Assembly (NCBI RefSeq): GCF_003056055.1
Contig: NZ_PYFP01000002.1
Coordinates: 1,178,001-1,242,000, forward strand
Reading direction: 5' to 3'
DNA length: 64,000 nt
Source: Glaciimonas sp. PCH181
Lineage (GTDB): Bacteria > Pseudomonadota > Gammaproteobacteria > Burkholderiales > Burkholderiaceae_D
Shown here: one piece after another, positions 37,060 through 48,111 of the stretch
Layout: each line of letters opens with the position of its first letter
Position numbering within the stretch: position 1 is the first letter of the stretch
Notes under the pieces: generated by a model
What the model was told of the DNA's origin: nothing
The model's database searches: none
Seen by the model: the letters and a program-made list of their open reading frames with translations, nothing else
Made by a program: the position numbers and the translations under genes

Positions 37060-38373
37060 TCAGGCGGCAGCCGCGCTGCGTAGTGCGGCATCAAGGATAT
37101 CCAGCGCTTCGTCCATCACCGTGTCCGGGATGGTCAACGGATACAGAAAACGAATAGCGTTACTGTAAACACCGCAGCTCAGCAATAGCAAGCCATTTTT
37201 TAGGGCTTCGGCTTGTACGCGCTTGGTGAAATCCGCGTCGGGCATCTTGGTTCCCGCTTGCATGAACTCCACCGCGACCATCGCGCCAAAGCCGCGAATA
37301 TCCGCAATTTGGGGGATTTCTGCGCGGATTTTTTCCAGTCGCTGCTTCAATTTTTGGCCTAGTACATTGGCGCGGGCGATCAATTGCTCTTCTTCAATCA
37401 CATCCAGCACGGCTAATGCCGACGCCACCGCTAGCGGATTACCCGCATAGGTTCCGCCGAGGCCGCCGGGCGCTGCCGCATCCATGATGTCAGCACGGCC
37501 ACAAACTGCCGATAAAGGCATGCCGCCAGCCAGACTTTTGGCCATCGTCATCAAATCGGGAACAACGTCGTAATGCTCAATGGCAAATAGTTTGCCGGTG
37601 CGGGCGAAGCCGGTTTGCACTTCGTCGACGATCAATAAAATGCCCAATTCGTCGCAGAGCTTGCGCAGCGCTTGCATGAAGTCGAGCGGCGCGGCATAAA
37701 AGCCACCCTCGCCTTGCACTGGCTCTAGAATGATGGCGGCCACACGTTTAGGATCAACGTCGGCCTTGAACAACATTTGCAATGCCGCCAGCGAATCTTC
37801 GGTCGTTACGCCGTGCAGTTCAATCGGGAACGGGACGTGATAAATCTCGCTTGGGAAAGGCCCAAAACCGACTTTGTATGGGACCACTTTTCCCGTCAGC
37901 GCCATGCCCATCATCGTACGGCCATGAAACGCGCCAGAGAAAGCGATCACCGCAGTACGGCCGGTGGCGGCGCGGGCAATTTTAACGGCGTTTTCTACCG
38001 CTTCTGCGCCGGTCGAAAAGAAGGCGGTTTTCTTGGCATGCGTGCCGGGCGTTATCGCATTGATGCGTTCGGCCAACGTGACGTAGCTTTCATAGGGGAC
38101 GATTTGATAGGCGGTATGGGTAAATTTACCCAATTGTTCCTGAATTGCGGCAATCAATTTAGGATGGCGATGACCGGTGTTCAAGACGGCAATACCGGCG
38201 GCGAAATCGATAAAACGACGGTTTTCAACGTCCCATATTTCTGAATTTAACGCGTGCGAGGCATAAAAATCGCACATAACGCCGACGCCGCGTGGCGTGG
38301 CGGCGTTTTTGCGCTCATGTAGTTGGGCATTGGTAACCGGCATTGCGGTGGCATTGTGACCATCGTTTTTCAT
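37060..38373 (-). CDS. gabT: 4-aminobutyrate--2-oxoglutarate transaminase
   Basis: Transfers the amino group of GABA to 2-oxoglutarate to give succinic semialdehyde and glutamate. This is a 437-aa class III aminotransferase. Motifs: FIDFAAGIAVLNTGHRHP, FFSTGAEAVENAVKIAR, FSGAFHGRTMMGMALTGK, IILEPVQGEGGFY, LLIVDEVQTGFARTGKLFA and the PLP lysine in MTMAKSLAGGMPLSAV. A GGAG ribosome-binding site supports ATG 38373. It is the first gene of gabTD and divergent from the GabR-like regulator. Confidence 0.94.
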   Translation of the reverse strand: MKNDGHNATAMPVTNAQLHERKNAATPRGVGVMCDFYASHALNSEIWDVENRRFIDFAAGIAVLNTGHRHPKLIAAIQEQLGKFTHTAYQIVPYESYVTLAERINAITPGTHAKKTAFFSTGAEAVENAVKIARAATGRTAVIAFSGAFHGRTMMGMALTGKVVPYKVGFGPFPSEIYHVPFPIELHGVTTEDSLAALQMLFKADVDPKRVAAIILEPVQGEGGFYAAPLDFMQALRKLCDELGILLIVDEVQTGFARTGKLFAIEHYDVVPDLMTMAKSLAGGMPLSAVCGRADIMDAAAPGGLGGTYAGNPLAVASALAVLDVIEEEQLIARANVLGQKLKQRLEKIRAEIPQIADIRGFGAMVAVEFMQAGTKMPDADFTKRVQAEALKNGLLLLSCGVYSNAIRFLYPLTIPDTVMDEALDILDAALRSAAAA

Positions 38374-38459
38374 GGGAACTCCATTAAGTAGTTGTTATTG
38401 GCAGTGGCTGGGACTTTCGCAAAACTGCTCCAAAGGCGGCAAATAGGGCGCCGTTTTTA

Positions 38460-38550
38460 GCCATTTTGCGGCAGTAGCGATAACGCATACTAAGGCCGTC
38501 GTGGACCTATAATATAGTGCCACTTTGAATTTTCTAATGGAGCCACTTTG
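38460..38550 (+). promoter_or_regulatory. gabT-gabR divergent control region with GCCACTTTG repeats
   Basis: GCCACTTTG occurs at 38519-38527 and 38542-38550, 23 bp apart and so on the same helix face. A one-mismatch copy (GCCATTTTG) lies at 38460-38468. A perfect TATAAT (38508-38513) just before the first repeat is a candidate -10 for gabR. MocR/GabR regulators commonly use direct repeats; binding here is inferred. Confidence 0.55.
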
Positions 38551-40110
38551 CGCATCGCTTCTCTGTCCGAATTTCTGCTGATGCGCATCGAGCGTCGTCC
38601 TGATACGACGCTGTCAACAGCGTCGTCTGCAACAAAATCCACATCCGACAATGGCGTCAAAACCGCTGCCAACGTCCCCTTGAATCGCCAGATCTATCAA
38701 CTCATCCGCGAAGCCATTCTGACGCACTTGTTGCCGTCCGGATTACAGCTACCGTCATCACGCGATCTTGCGCGAGAGCTCGCGCTATCGCGCAATACTG
38801 TGACCTACGCCTACGAGCAATTGATCGCCGAAGGCTATCTGGAAACGCGCTCAGGCGCTGGCACGTTTGTCGCCGATACCACGCCAGATCTTCTTCCGGC
38901 GGGACGCTTAATCGCATCGCCTTTAACCGACGCAAGCGAGCAATCCGAACTTTCGGCGCTCGGCGCGCAATTGATTCAGCAGGCAGGTGCCAGCGATTTG
39001 CAATGGGGCGCTTTCATGCCGGGCGTACCAGATATCACGCTATTTCCGAACAAAATATGGAGCCGCCTGCAAAATAAGCATTGGCGACGCGCGCAGCCGG
39101 AATTACTAACCTATGGCAATGCGGGCGGGTATATGCCTTTGCGCGAGGCGGTGGCCGAATATCTGCGTATTGCGCGCTCGGTTAATTGCAATGCCAATCA
39201 GGTGATTATTACCACCGGCGTGCATCAGTCGCTGGATATCGTGGTGAAATTGCTAGGCGAACATGGCGATCGTGCGTGGGTCGAGGATCCTTGTTACTGG
39301 GGCACCCGCAGCGTGCTGAATTCGCTCGGCGTGAAAGCCGTCCCGATCCCGGTAGACGCCGAAGGGATGTGCATGCAACTGGCCGATCTGCCGCAACCGC
39401 CGCGCTTTATCTGCACCACGCCATCGCATCAATACCCCTTAGGAATGGTGATGAGTCTGTCGCGACGCCGCACGCTGCTAGAGTACGCGGCGAGTCGCAA
39501 AGTCTGGATTATCGAAGATGATTATGACAGCGAATTCCGCTACGACAGCCGGCCATTGGCCGCGCTGCAAGGGATGGATACGCATAACCGTGTGCTCTAC
39601 ATGGGGACTTTTAGCAAGACTATGTTTCCGAGTATGCGCATCGGTTTTATGGTCGTGCCAGAGGCGCTGGCGACAGCATTTGCGACGGGCGTATCCGAGC
39701 TGTATCGCGGCACGCAAGTATTTATTCAGGCGATCATGGCGGATTTTATGACTGAAGGCCATTTTGCCGCGCATATCCGACGGATGCGCATTTTATATGC
39801 AGAACGTCTGCAACTGTTGCAGGCAGCTATCCGGGACCACTTCGGAGATCGCATCACACTGAGCGGCGGCGAGGCTGGTTTGCATCTGGCGCTTGGCTTG
39901 CCGCAGCATTCCGATGATGTGGCGATCAGCCAGGCGGCGCTTGCGATTGGTATCGCCGTGCGGCCGTTATCGCGCTATTACATGGATGCTGACAACGCTC
40001 GCAATGGCTTGCTACTTGGTTATGCCTGCGTTCCGAACGATCAGATTCGGCCTGCCTTCGATAAACTGGCGGTCATTATTAAGCGTCACTGGCATGATTT
40101 TCTGGCGTGA
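38548..40110 (+). CDS. gabR: MocR/GabR-family PLP-dependent regulator of gabTD
   Basis: This 520-aa protein fuses a GntR winged helix to an aminotransferase-like domain. The winged helix is PLNRQIYQLIREAILTHLLP, then SSRDLARELALSRNTVTYAY (about 47-95). The aminotransferase part has LLTYGNAGGYMPLREAVAEY, VEDPCYWGTRS, IIEDDYDSEFRYD, and the PLP lysine in MGTFSKTMFPSMRIGF (about 352-367). The TTG at 38548 is taken as start because a GGAG lies upstream and SLSEFLLMRIERR is typical of the family N-terminus; ATG 38581 is the alternative. GabR proteins respond to GABA-PLP. Confidence 0.88.
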   Translation: MRIASLSEFLLMRIERRPDTTLSTASSATKSTSDNGVKTAANVPLNRQIYQLIREAILTHLLPSGLQLPSSRDLARELALSRNTVTYAYEQLIAEGYLETRSGAGTFVADTTPDLLPAGRLIASPLTDASEQSELSALGAQLIQQAGASDLQWGAFMPGVPDITLFPNKIWSRLQNKHWRRAQPELLTYGNAGGYMPLREAVAEYLRIARSVNCNANQVIITTGVHQSLDIVVKLLGEHGDRAWVEDPCYWGTRSVLNSLGVKAVPIPVDAEGMCMQLADLPQPPRFICTTPSHQYPLGMVMSLSRRRTLLEYAASRKVWIIEDDYDSEFRYDSRPLAALQGMDTHNRVLYMGTFSKTMFPSMRIGFMVVPEALATAFATGVSELYRGTQVFIQAIMADFMTEGHFAAHIRRMRILYAERLQLLQAAIRDHFGDRITLSGGEAGLHLALGLPQHSDDVAISQAALAIGIAVRPLSRYYMDADNARNGLLLGYACVPNDQIRPAFDKLAVIIKRHWHDFLA

Positions 40111-40168
40111 TTGGCATCAGGAATTTTCAGCTTACTTTATGCTTGTTATTCAGCAACGCGGTAAAAAG

Positions 40169-40196
40169 TCTTACGTCTTACGTCTTACGTCTTATA
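40169..40196 (+). repeat. Tandem heptamer repeat TCTTACG
   Basis: Three exact copies of TCTTACG are followed by a partial fourth (TCTTATA), just after the gabR stop. Such a 7-bp microsatellite is prone to slipped-strand changes. It lies outside coding sequence, about 80 bp before the PheC-like gene, so its effect could be on spacing or transcription only. Confidence 0.85.
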
Positions 40197-40276
40197 TTTT
40201 GCAGCCTATTTCTGAAGCATTTTAGTTATCATCAGTCCACCCTATAAAAATCAAGATCAACATCATCGGAGACTTT

Positions 40277-41062
40277 GTGAAAAAACTGTTTTTCTGTACA
40301 TTTGCTGGCGTCGCAGCCATTTTTCTTTCCGGCGCAGCAATCGCTGCTGCTGACGCGCCGCCCTCACGTCTGGATCAAATTATCCAGTCGGGCAAATTGC
40401 GGGTCTGCACGACCGGCGATTACAAACCGTTTACATTCTATAAAGCTGATCAAACGTTTGAGGGAATCGATGTTGATCTGGCGCAATCGTTAGCCAAGGC
40501 TATTGGCGTGCAGGCGCAATTTGTCAAAACCAGTTGGTCTACTCTGACGAATGATTTTTTGGAAAAATGCGATATCGCGATGGGTGGGGTTTCTGTCACT
40601 TTTGATCGCCAGAAAAAAGTTTCATTTTCTGCGCCGCACATGGTGGACGGCAAATCAGCTATTGCGCGCTGCGCTGATGTGGCGAAATTTCAATCACTGG
40701 CAGCCATTGATGTTCCGACCACCCGCGCAATCGTTAATCCTGGCGGCACCAATGAGCGGTTTGCCAAGACCCACTTCAAACAAGCCCAATTGATTGCTTA
40801 TCCGGATAACGTCACTATTTTCGATCAAATCGTCGCGGGAAAAGCCGACATCATGGTGACCGATGCCAGTGAAACACTATGGCAGTCAAAATTGCATTCG
40901 GAGCTGTGCCCGATCAATCCTGACAAGCCGCTGCAATTTGCCGAAAAAGCGTTCATGCTGCCACGCGGCGACGTTCCGTTTAAAGAGTTCGTCGATACCT
41001 GGATGCATCAGTTAAAGGCAACCGGCGACTACGATCAAATCTCGAATCACTGGCTAAAATAA
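40277..41062 (+). CDS. pheC: Periplasmic cyclohexadienyl dehydratase-like protein (PheC type)
   Basis: This 261-aa secreted protein has a signal peptide (MKKLFFCTFAGVAAIFLSGA, cleavage near AIA-A). The fold is that of amino-acid binding proteins, but several segments match Pseudomonas PheC: SRLDQIIQSGKLRVCTTGDY, IVNPGGTNERFAKT, PDNVTIFDQIVAGKADIMVT, LHSELCPINP, FAEKAFMLPRGDV. The glutamate in TDASET aligns with the PheC catalytic Glu in its TDAIEA segment, as I recall that sequence. PheC turns prephenate/arogenate to phenylpyruvate/phenylalanine in the periplasm. No permease or ATPase is adjacent, which fits an enzyme rather than a transporter component. Confidence 0.75.
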   Translation: MKKLFFCTFAGVAAIFLSGAAIAAADAPPSRLDQIIQSGKLRVCTTGDYKPFTFYKADQTFEGIDVDLAQSLAKAIGVQAQFVKTSWSTLTNDFLEKCDIAMGGVSVTFDRQKKVSFSAPHMVDGKSAIARCADVAKFQSLAAIDVPTTRAIVNPGGTNERFAKTHFKQAQLIAYPDNVTIFDQIVAGKADIMVTDASETLWQSKLHSELCPINPDKPLQFAEKAFMLPRGDVPFKEFVDTWMHQLKATGDYDQISNHWLK

Positions 41063-41120
41063 GAAGATTGCGAACTTGCACAGCTGGCTCAAACAATTGC
41101 CGCCGCAGAGATGTGTCGCA

Positions 41121-41978
41121 TTAAAACGCATCCATCGATGTATCCGTCTCCGTCGGCAAAACCTTAGGCTTGCGATATTTTAACTGGGGCGCCACGGCCG
41201 TTGCCAGCTGGCGTCCCCACACCGCTGCACCGATGGCCGACGGATGATAGCCATCCGACGCCATAAAAGCAGGATCAGTCATGTTTTTCAGCGTTGGAAC
41301 GCGGGTGATATGCATTTGATGCGATAAATCTGCCACGACCTTTGCTGCCACGCCATCCAGCTCCTGCGCTTTAAGACCAAGCACATAGCGCAACGGTTGC
41401 GGCAGAGCCGGAAATACGTGCAGCGGTGGCACCCCTGCCACCACTATCAAGCGCGGCGACAGATGTTGTTGCAATTGTCGCAACAAATATTTCAATTCAT
41501 TGGCGTAGCGACGACGCGATCGAAACGCCGTACTGTCATTGACGCCAAAGGCAATCAACACGACATCGACATGCTGCGGCGCTATCTTTTCTGTGATGTG
41601 GGGAAGAAGAGTTTTGATCGCGGTGTGCAACGTTGCCCCGTTTTTTCCTACTGCCTGCCAGGCAACCGGGCGTCCTAACCGACTTGCCAGCGCCGTCGCA
41701 AACTGGCCGGTAATCGCCTCGTAATGCGTCGCGACGCCAACGCCTGCTACCGGCGATTCGCCAATCGTCAGCAACTGCAATATCGGTTGCTGCGCTTGCG
41801 AAAGATCGTTATTCGCCACCGGCGGTTGGGCGACGCCAGTATTCGGCCCAACAGCTTCCGGCAAGCGCGGCGTTATTCTGCGCGTGCGAAGCCCCTGCAT
41901 AATCAGCCACGGCAGTAACGGCAATGCTGCCAGCTCCGGTAACCATCGACGCACGCGCTTTCTCCTCGAATCGCCCAT
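41121..41978 (-). CDS. SGNH/GDSL-family hydrolase
   Basis: This 285-aa protein has a hydrophobic N-terminal segment (LPELAALPLLPWLIMQGL) that may anchor it to the membrane. Block I appears as LLTIGESPVAGVG (Ser nucleophile in GES), block II Gly in AVGKNGAT, block III as IAFGVNDST and block V as SDGYHPSAIG with the catalytic Asp/His. These are the four SGNH residues. The substrate (ester or acetyl group) is unknown. Its start is immediately next to the ppk2 stop, so the two genes are co-transcribed. Confidence 0.87.
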   Translation of the reverse strand: MGDSRRKRVRRWLPELAALPLLPWLIMQGLRTRRITPRLPEAVGPNTGVAQPPVANNDLSQAQQPILQLLTIGESPVAGVGVATHYEAITGQFATALASRLGRPVAWQAVGKNGATLHTAIKTLLPHITEKIAPQHVDVVLIAFGVNDSTAFRSRRRYANELKYLLRQLQQHLSPRLIVVAGVPPLHVFPALPQPLRYVLGLKAQELDGVAAKVVADLSHQMHITRVPTLKNMTDPAFMASDGYHPSAIGAAVWGRQLATAVAPQLKYRKPKVLPTETDTSMDAF

Positions 41979-42785
41979 TTAGCTTATTTTAAGTTTCGCT
42001 AATGCTGGATTAGCTGGTGGTGGCGTCAATTTCAACGCTTGCAACGTTTCCAGAACGATGCTGGCGATCGCCAAATTACGATGGGTCTTGGAGTTGGCCG
42101 GAATCACATACCATGGCGCGTAATCTGCGTCGGTTGCCTGAATCGCGTTAGAGAATTGGTCCTGATAGGCATCCCAACTTTTGCGCTCCTCCAGATCCTG
42201 CGGGTCAAACTTCCAATTCTTTGCGGGATCGTCGATGCGTGCTTGCAGACGACTAGCTTGTTCATCCTTCGAGATGTGCAGCAAACATTTAATAATAGTC
42301 GTTCCGGTCTCGGCCAACATACGTTCAAAATCGCAAATCTGGGCGTAACGCCGCTTACATTCGTCCTCATCAATCCAGTCATGCACGCGCGTTATCAGCA
42401 CATCTTCATAGTGACTGCGATTGAACACGGCAATTTCACCGGCTTGCGGCACTTGTTGATGGATGCGCCACAAATAATCATGGGCTTTTTCAATCGCGGT
42501 CGGCGCCTTGAAGCTGACGACATTAATGCCCTGCGGATTAACGCCGCCAAATACACCTTTTACCGTACCGTCCTTGCCGCTGGTATCAATGCCCTGCAAT
42601 ACCACTAGCAATTTGTGCCGCTGCCCTGCGTAAAACATCTCTTGTTGCAAGCCAATTTCATTCGCCAGCGCGATTACCTTGGCTTTATCTTTTTCCTTGT
42701 CGTCACTCGATAGCGGCTTTTTACTAGCATCTGCATCTTTGATTTTAGTTTTCTTGCTCGCACGAAATTCACTCTGTGCTGACAT
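41979..42785 (-). CDS. ppk2: Polyphosphate kinase 2 family protein
   Basis: PPK2 enzymes use polyphosphate to phosphorylate nucleotides. The 268-aa protein starts at ATG 42785 with an AGGAG ribosome-binding site. It has the P-loop LLVVLQGIDTSGKDGTVKGV (about 60-79), the lid/Walker B region IAVFNRSHYEDVLITRVHDW and FERMLAETGTTIIKCLLHIS, plus a C-terminal WYVIPANSKTHRNLAI. A single-domain PPK2 of this size belongs to the class I or III type; the preferred nucleotide cannot be told from sequence by eye. Confidence 0.93.
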   Translation of the reverse strand: MSAQSEFRASKKTKIKDADASKKPLSSDDKEKDKAKVIALANEIGLQQEMFYAGQRHKLLVVLQGIDTSGKDGTVKGVFGGVNPQGINVVSFKAPTAIEKAHDYLWRIHQQVPQAGEIAVFNRSHYEDVLITRVHDWIDEDECKRRYAQICDFERMLAETGTTIIKCLLHISKDEQASRLQARIDDPAKNWKFDPQDLEERKSWDAYQDQFSNAIQATDADYAPWYVIPANSKTHRNLAIASIVLETLQALKLTPPPANPALAKLKIS

Positions 42786-42978
42786 AGGCTGCTCCTCGTA
42801 GTGCAATCATGGCGTATTGCATGGACAAATAACGTGTATCTTGCGCTAATTTTCAGGGCAGAATATTACACAAAGGCACTATTCCTCTACCGCAATAGTC
42901 ATCGATTTTAGCGCAGCCGACTACTCGCTTGATCAACGATTTGTAACAAAGCTGAATAACCGCATCAACCAAAGCAAA

Positions 42979-43419
42979 TTACAGCACCCCGTGTAGATTG
43001 CCCAAGGCGTGCTCAATCTTGATACAGCGATCCATCACAACCGACAAACCGGCTTTGATGGCTTTATCTGCCGCATCCTGATTGACGATCCCCAATTGCA
43101 TCCAGACACAGCTGGCACTGATCATAATGGCCTCCCCTACGATAGGCGGAATATCGTTTGTTTTGCGGAAGCAATCAACGATAGCGATTTTCAGATTGTC
43201 GGCAGCCAAAGCCTTCGCAGCCTCATAAAGGTCTTTGTAGCATAACTCTCCGAGTATGTGAGTGCCCGCATACATAGGATTAACCGGGATAATCCGGTAG
43301 CCATGTTCTTGCATATAACGCGCAACACCATAACTTGGACGGTCGGGTTTCACGGATAAACCGACGATAGCGATAATAGGCTCAGCGGTTTGATTTGGCG
43401 TGGGAGAGACGGATGGCAT
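42979..43419 (-). CDS. CoA-binding domain protein (YccU type)
   Basis: A 146-aa, single-domain CoA_binding_2 protein. The Rossmann start IIAIVGLSVKPDRPSYGVAR and the segment RIIPVNPMYAGTHILGELCY are characteristic. IAIVDCFRKTNDIPPIVGEA and VWMQLGIVNQDAADKAIKAG follow, and VVMDRCIKIEH is the family C-terminal motif. The start is ATG 43419; an upstream extension would run into the atp terminator. The physiological role is unknown in general. It lies downstream of the atp operon behind a terminator. Confidence 0.88.
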   Translation of the reverse strand: MPSVSPTPNQTAEPIIAIVGLSVKPDRPSYGVARYMQEHGYRIIPVNPMYAGTHILGELCYKDLYEAAKALAADNLKIAIVDCFRKTNDIPPIVGEAIMISASCVWMQLGIVNQDAADKAIKAGLSVVMDRCIKIEHALGNLHGVL

Positions 43420-43470
43420 GAGGGATTTCCTATTCAATTGATGCACGAACAAAAGCTTATGCGTAAACGA

Positions 43471-43496
43471 AAAAAAGCAGCCGAAGCTGCTTTTTT
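43471..43496 (-). terminator. Rho-independent terminator of the atp operon
   Basis: A hairpin with GCAGC/GCTGC arms and a CGAA loop is flanked by six As on the left and six Ts on the right. It therefore gives a U run on either strand. It lies 53 bp after the atpC stop on the minus strand. Confidence 0.88.
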
Positions 43497-43548
43497 CATC
43501 GCCCAATCAGGACAATATCACTTTTCCAAAATGCTAGCAAAATGCCAA

Positions 43549-43974
43549 TTACCGGCCTTTTGAACGCAATTTATGGATTGCTGCTAACTGCGCAATCGCC
43601 GCAGACAATTCTGCCTGTGCTTTTGCGTAATCAATTTTCGATTCCTGATTGGTTAACGCATCTTCTGCCATACGCTTTGCTTCAGTCGCTTTCGCTTCAT
43701 CCAAATCGGCACCGCGGATCGCTGTGTCGGCCAGAATAGTCACGTTATCCGGCTGCACTTCCAGCAAGCCACCGGCCACGAACACAAATTCTTCATGCGC
43801 CTGACCTGGCACCTTGATGCGTACTGCGCCCGGCTTGATGCGCGTGATCAATGGCGTATGACGAGGATAAATCCCCAACTCGCCCGACTCACCCGGCAAC
43901 GCGACGAATTCAGCTTCGCCGGAGAAAATTAATTCTTCCGCCGAAACCACGTCTACGTGAATAGTGTTTGCCAT
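43549..43974 (-). CDS. atpC: ATP synthase epsilon subunit
   Basis: This is the central-stalk subunit of F1 that couples and inhibits ATPase activity. It is 141 aa, with the N-terminal beta-barrel ([38 protein letters not shown]) and the C-terminal helix pair ([20 protein letters not shown]). It is the last gene of the atp operon, 125 bp after atpD, and followed by the operon terminator. Confidence 0.97.
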   Translation of the reverse strand: MANTIHVDVVSAEELIFSGEAEFVALPGESGELGIYPRHTPLITRIKPGAVRIKVPGQAHEEFVFVAGGLLEVQPDNVTILADTAIRGADLDEAKATEAKRMAEDALTNQESKIDYAKAQAELSAAIAQLAAIHKLRSKGR

Positions 43975-44099
43975 GTTAGACCCTTATTTATCCCATCGAT
44001 CAATTATTGATAACATTACCTTCTGCGCTTCAACTGCGCGGACACTGACCGTAATCGTCGGTGTCCGCGCCGTAGGGACGCAATCGGCATCGCTATGTT

Positions 44100-45548
<1,449 letters not shown>

Positions 45549-45567
45549 TTATGGTCGTTGAGCGCGC

Positions 45568-46443
45568 TTAAGCTATCGCAGCCGCACCGGAAACGATTTC
45601 CGACAATTCCTTCGTAATCGCAGCCTGACGAGTTTTGTTGTAGACCAACTTTAACTCGCCAATCACGTTCCCAGCATTGTCGCTTGCAGACTTCATTGCG
45701 ACCATCCGCGCTGATTGCTCAGACGCCATGTTTTCCGCAACAGCCTGATAAATCAGTGTTTCGACGTAGCGCAATAACAGATCATCGATAACGCTTTGCA
45801 CATCCGGTTCATAAATATAATCCCACGGATGGCCACCATTATCGTCAGCCTCAAGACGGTCGCTGGTCAGTGGCAGCAATTGCTGCAACGTCGGCTCTTG
45901 TCTCATGGTGTTGATGAATTTGGTGTACACGAGGTATACCGCGTCCAGACGACCTTCTTCGTATGCATCCAACAATACTTTCACCGGGCCAATCAACTTG
46001 TCCAGATGGGGCGTATCGCCGAGTTGCACAACGTGCGAAATAACTTTAGCGCCGACCCGGTTCAGAAAACCCAGGCCCTTATTACCAATTGCAACTGCTT
46101 GAATTTGATTCCCAGCTGCTTCCAGCTCACGCATCTTGCTGGTGACCAGACGCAAGGAATTGGTATTCATCCCGCCGCACAAACCTTTGTCGGTTGTGAC
46201 AACAATGAAACCAACGGTCTTCGCGTTGTCCTGCTTGGTCATGAACGGATGCGTGTATTCCGGATTCGCTTGCGACAAGTTAGACGCGATATGCCGAATC
46301 TTTTCACTGTAGGGACGAGCCGCCAGCATCCGGTCTTGCGCTTTGCGCATTTTGGAGGCTGCGACCATTTCCATCGCCTTGGTGATCTTCTTCGTATTTT
46401 CTACGCTCTTGATCTTGCCGCGTATCTCTTTGCCTGTAGCCAT
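45568..46443 (-). CDS. atpG: ATP synthase gamma subunit
   Basis: This is the rotating central shaft of F1. The 291-aa protein has N-terminal coiled coil [33 protein letters not shown], and the conserved C-terminal helix [20 protein letters not shown], ending [14 protein letters not shown]. Its spacing is 29 bp from atpA. Confidence 0.98.
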   Translation of the reverse strand: MATGKEIRGKIKSVENTKKITKAMEMVAASKMRKAQDRMLAARPYSEKIRHIASNLSQANPEYTHPFMTKQDNAKTVGFIVVTTDKGLCGGMNTNSLRLVTSKMRELEAAGNQIQAVAIGNKGLGFLNRVGAKVISHVVQLGDTPHLDKLIGPVKVLLDAYEEGRLDAVYLVYTKFINTMRQEPTLQQLLPLTSDRLEADDNGGHPWDYIYEPDVQSVIDDLLLRYVETLIYQAVAENMASEQSARMVAMKSASDNAGNVIGELKLVYNKTRQAAITKELSEIVSGAAAIA

Positions 46444-46472
46444 GAGTTGTTACTCCTTATAGCCCCAGAGAA

Positions 46473-48014
46473 TTAATACGCGTCGGATTTTTTGAAATCA
46501 GCAACTGCAGCAGACAATGCAGCTTCAGCATCTTTGTCTAGTTGCTTGGTTTCTTCGATCTTTTTCAACAACGGTGCGTGGCTGGTTTTCATGAAATCAT
46601 GCAAAGCCGCTTCAAATGGCAGCATTTTTTTCACTTCAATATCATCCATGAAACCCTTGTTGACCGCGAACAATGTCACTGCCATCAACGAGATCGGCAA
46701 TGGTGAGTATTGTGCTTGCTTCAACAATTCAGTAACGCGTGCGCCACGATCGAGCTGCTTACGGGTTGCTGCATCCAGATCGGAAGCAAACTGCGCAAAC
46801 GCAGCCAATTCACGATACTGTGCCAAGTCGGTACGGATACCGCCGGACAAATTCTTGATGACTTTAGTCTGAGCAGCACCACCAACGCGCGATACCGAAA
46901 TACCAGCGTTAATCGCAGGACGAATACCAGCGTTAAACAGCGACGTTTCCAGGAAGATCTGGCCGTCAGTGATTGAAATAACGTTAGTTGGAACGAAAGC
47001 AGAAACGTCACCAGCTTGTGTTTCAATGATCGGCAATGCGGTCAATGAACCAGTCTTACCCTTGACTTCACCTTTGGTGAAAGCCTCAACGTAGGCTGGA
47101 TTAACGCGTGCTGCACGTTCAAGCAAACGGCTGTGGAGGTAGAACACATCGCCAGGGTAAGCTTCACGACCTGGTGGACGACGCAGCAGCAACGATACCT
47201 GACGGTACGCAACAGCTTGCTTAGACAAATCATCGTAGACGATCAGTGCATCTTCACCGCGGTCACGGAAGTATTCGCCCATCGCGCAACCGGAGTATGG
47301 CGATACGAATTGCATCGCAGCCGACTCGGAAGCAGAAGCAGCAACAACAATGGTGTATTCCATCGCGCCATGCGCTTCAAGCGAACGCACGATGTTTTTG
47401 ATCGACGATGCTTTTTGACCAATCGCAACATAGATACATGTAACGTTTTGGCCTTTTTGATTGATGATCGCATCAATCGCTACAGCAGTCTTACCAGTTT
47501 GACGATCGCCAATGATCAGTTCGCGTTGACCGCGACCGATTGGAACCATCGAGTCAATTGACTTGATACCGGTTTGCATCGGCTCGGAAACCGATTGACG
47601 TGCAATAACGCCTGGTGCGATTTTTTCGATCGGTGCTGTCAACTTGGCGTTGATTGGACCTTTACCATCGATCGGCTGACCCAGCGCATTTACAACACGA
47701 CCGCGCAGTTCAGGACCGATAGGCACTTCCAGAATACGACCAGTACATTTGACTATGTCGCCTTCCGAGATGTGCTCGAAGTCACCCAAAATCACAGAAC
47801 CGACTGAGTCGCGTTCCAGATTCAGTGCCAGACCGAATGTATTACCTGGGAATTCCAGCATCTCACCTTGCATCACGTCAGACAGACCATGGATACGGCA
47901 GATACCATCGGACACGGAGATAACCGTGCCTTGATTACGAATCTCAGCGGTATCGCCAAGGCCTTGAATCCGGCTCTTGATCAGTTCGCTGATTTCAGAC
48001 GCGTTGAGTTGCAT
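46473..48014 (-). CDS. atpA: ATP synthase alpha subunit
   Basis: This is the non-catalytic nucleotide-binding subunit of F1. The 513-aa protein has P-loop [15 protein letters not shown] (about 169-183), GYLGDRQ-type [12 protein letters not shown], the arginine-finger signature [17 protein letters not shown] (about 365-381) and [14 protein letters not shown] at the C-terminus. It starts with the lipid-facing N-terminal helix [19 protein letters not shown]. It is followed by atpG. Confidence 0.98.
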   Translation of the reverse strand: MQLNASEISELIKSRIQGLGDTAEIRNQGTVISVSDGICRIHGLSDVMQGEMLEFPGNTFGLALNLERDSVGSVILGDFEHISEGDIVKCTGRILEVPIGPELRGRVVNALGQPIDGKGPINAKLTAPIEKIAPGVIARQSVSEPMQTGIKSIDSMVPIGRGQRELIIGDRQTGKTAVAIDAIINQKGQNVTCIYVAIGQKASSIKNIVRSLEAHGAMEYTIVVAASASESAAMQFVSPYSGCAMGEYFRDRGEDALIVYDDLSKQAVAYRQVSLLLRRPPGREAYPGDVFYLHSRLLERAARVNPAYVEAFTKGEVKGKTGSLTALPIIETQAGDVSAFVPTNVISITDGQIFLETSLFNAGIRPAINAGISVSRVGGAAQTKVIKNLSGGIRTDLAQYRELAAFAQFASDLDAATRKQLDRGARVTELLKQAQYSPLPISLMAVTLFAVNKGFMDDIEVKKMLPFEAALHDFMKTSHAPLLKKIEETKQLDKDAEAALSAAVADFKKSDAY

Positions 48015-48111
48015 ACTAACTCCTAAAATTTTTCTCTTTGGCTTACGCTAAGGACTCGGGCCACGCAATTCGATGCAGTTGTTAAAGTTTCGATGCGGCT
48101 GCTGGTGCTAA

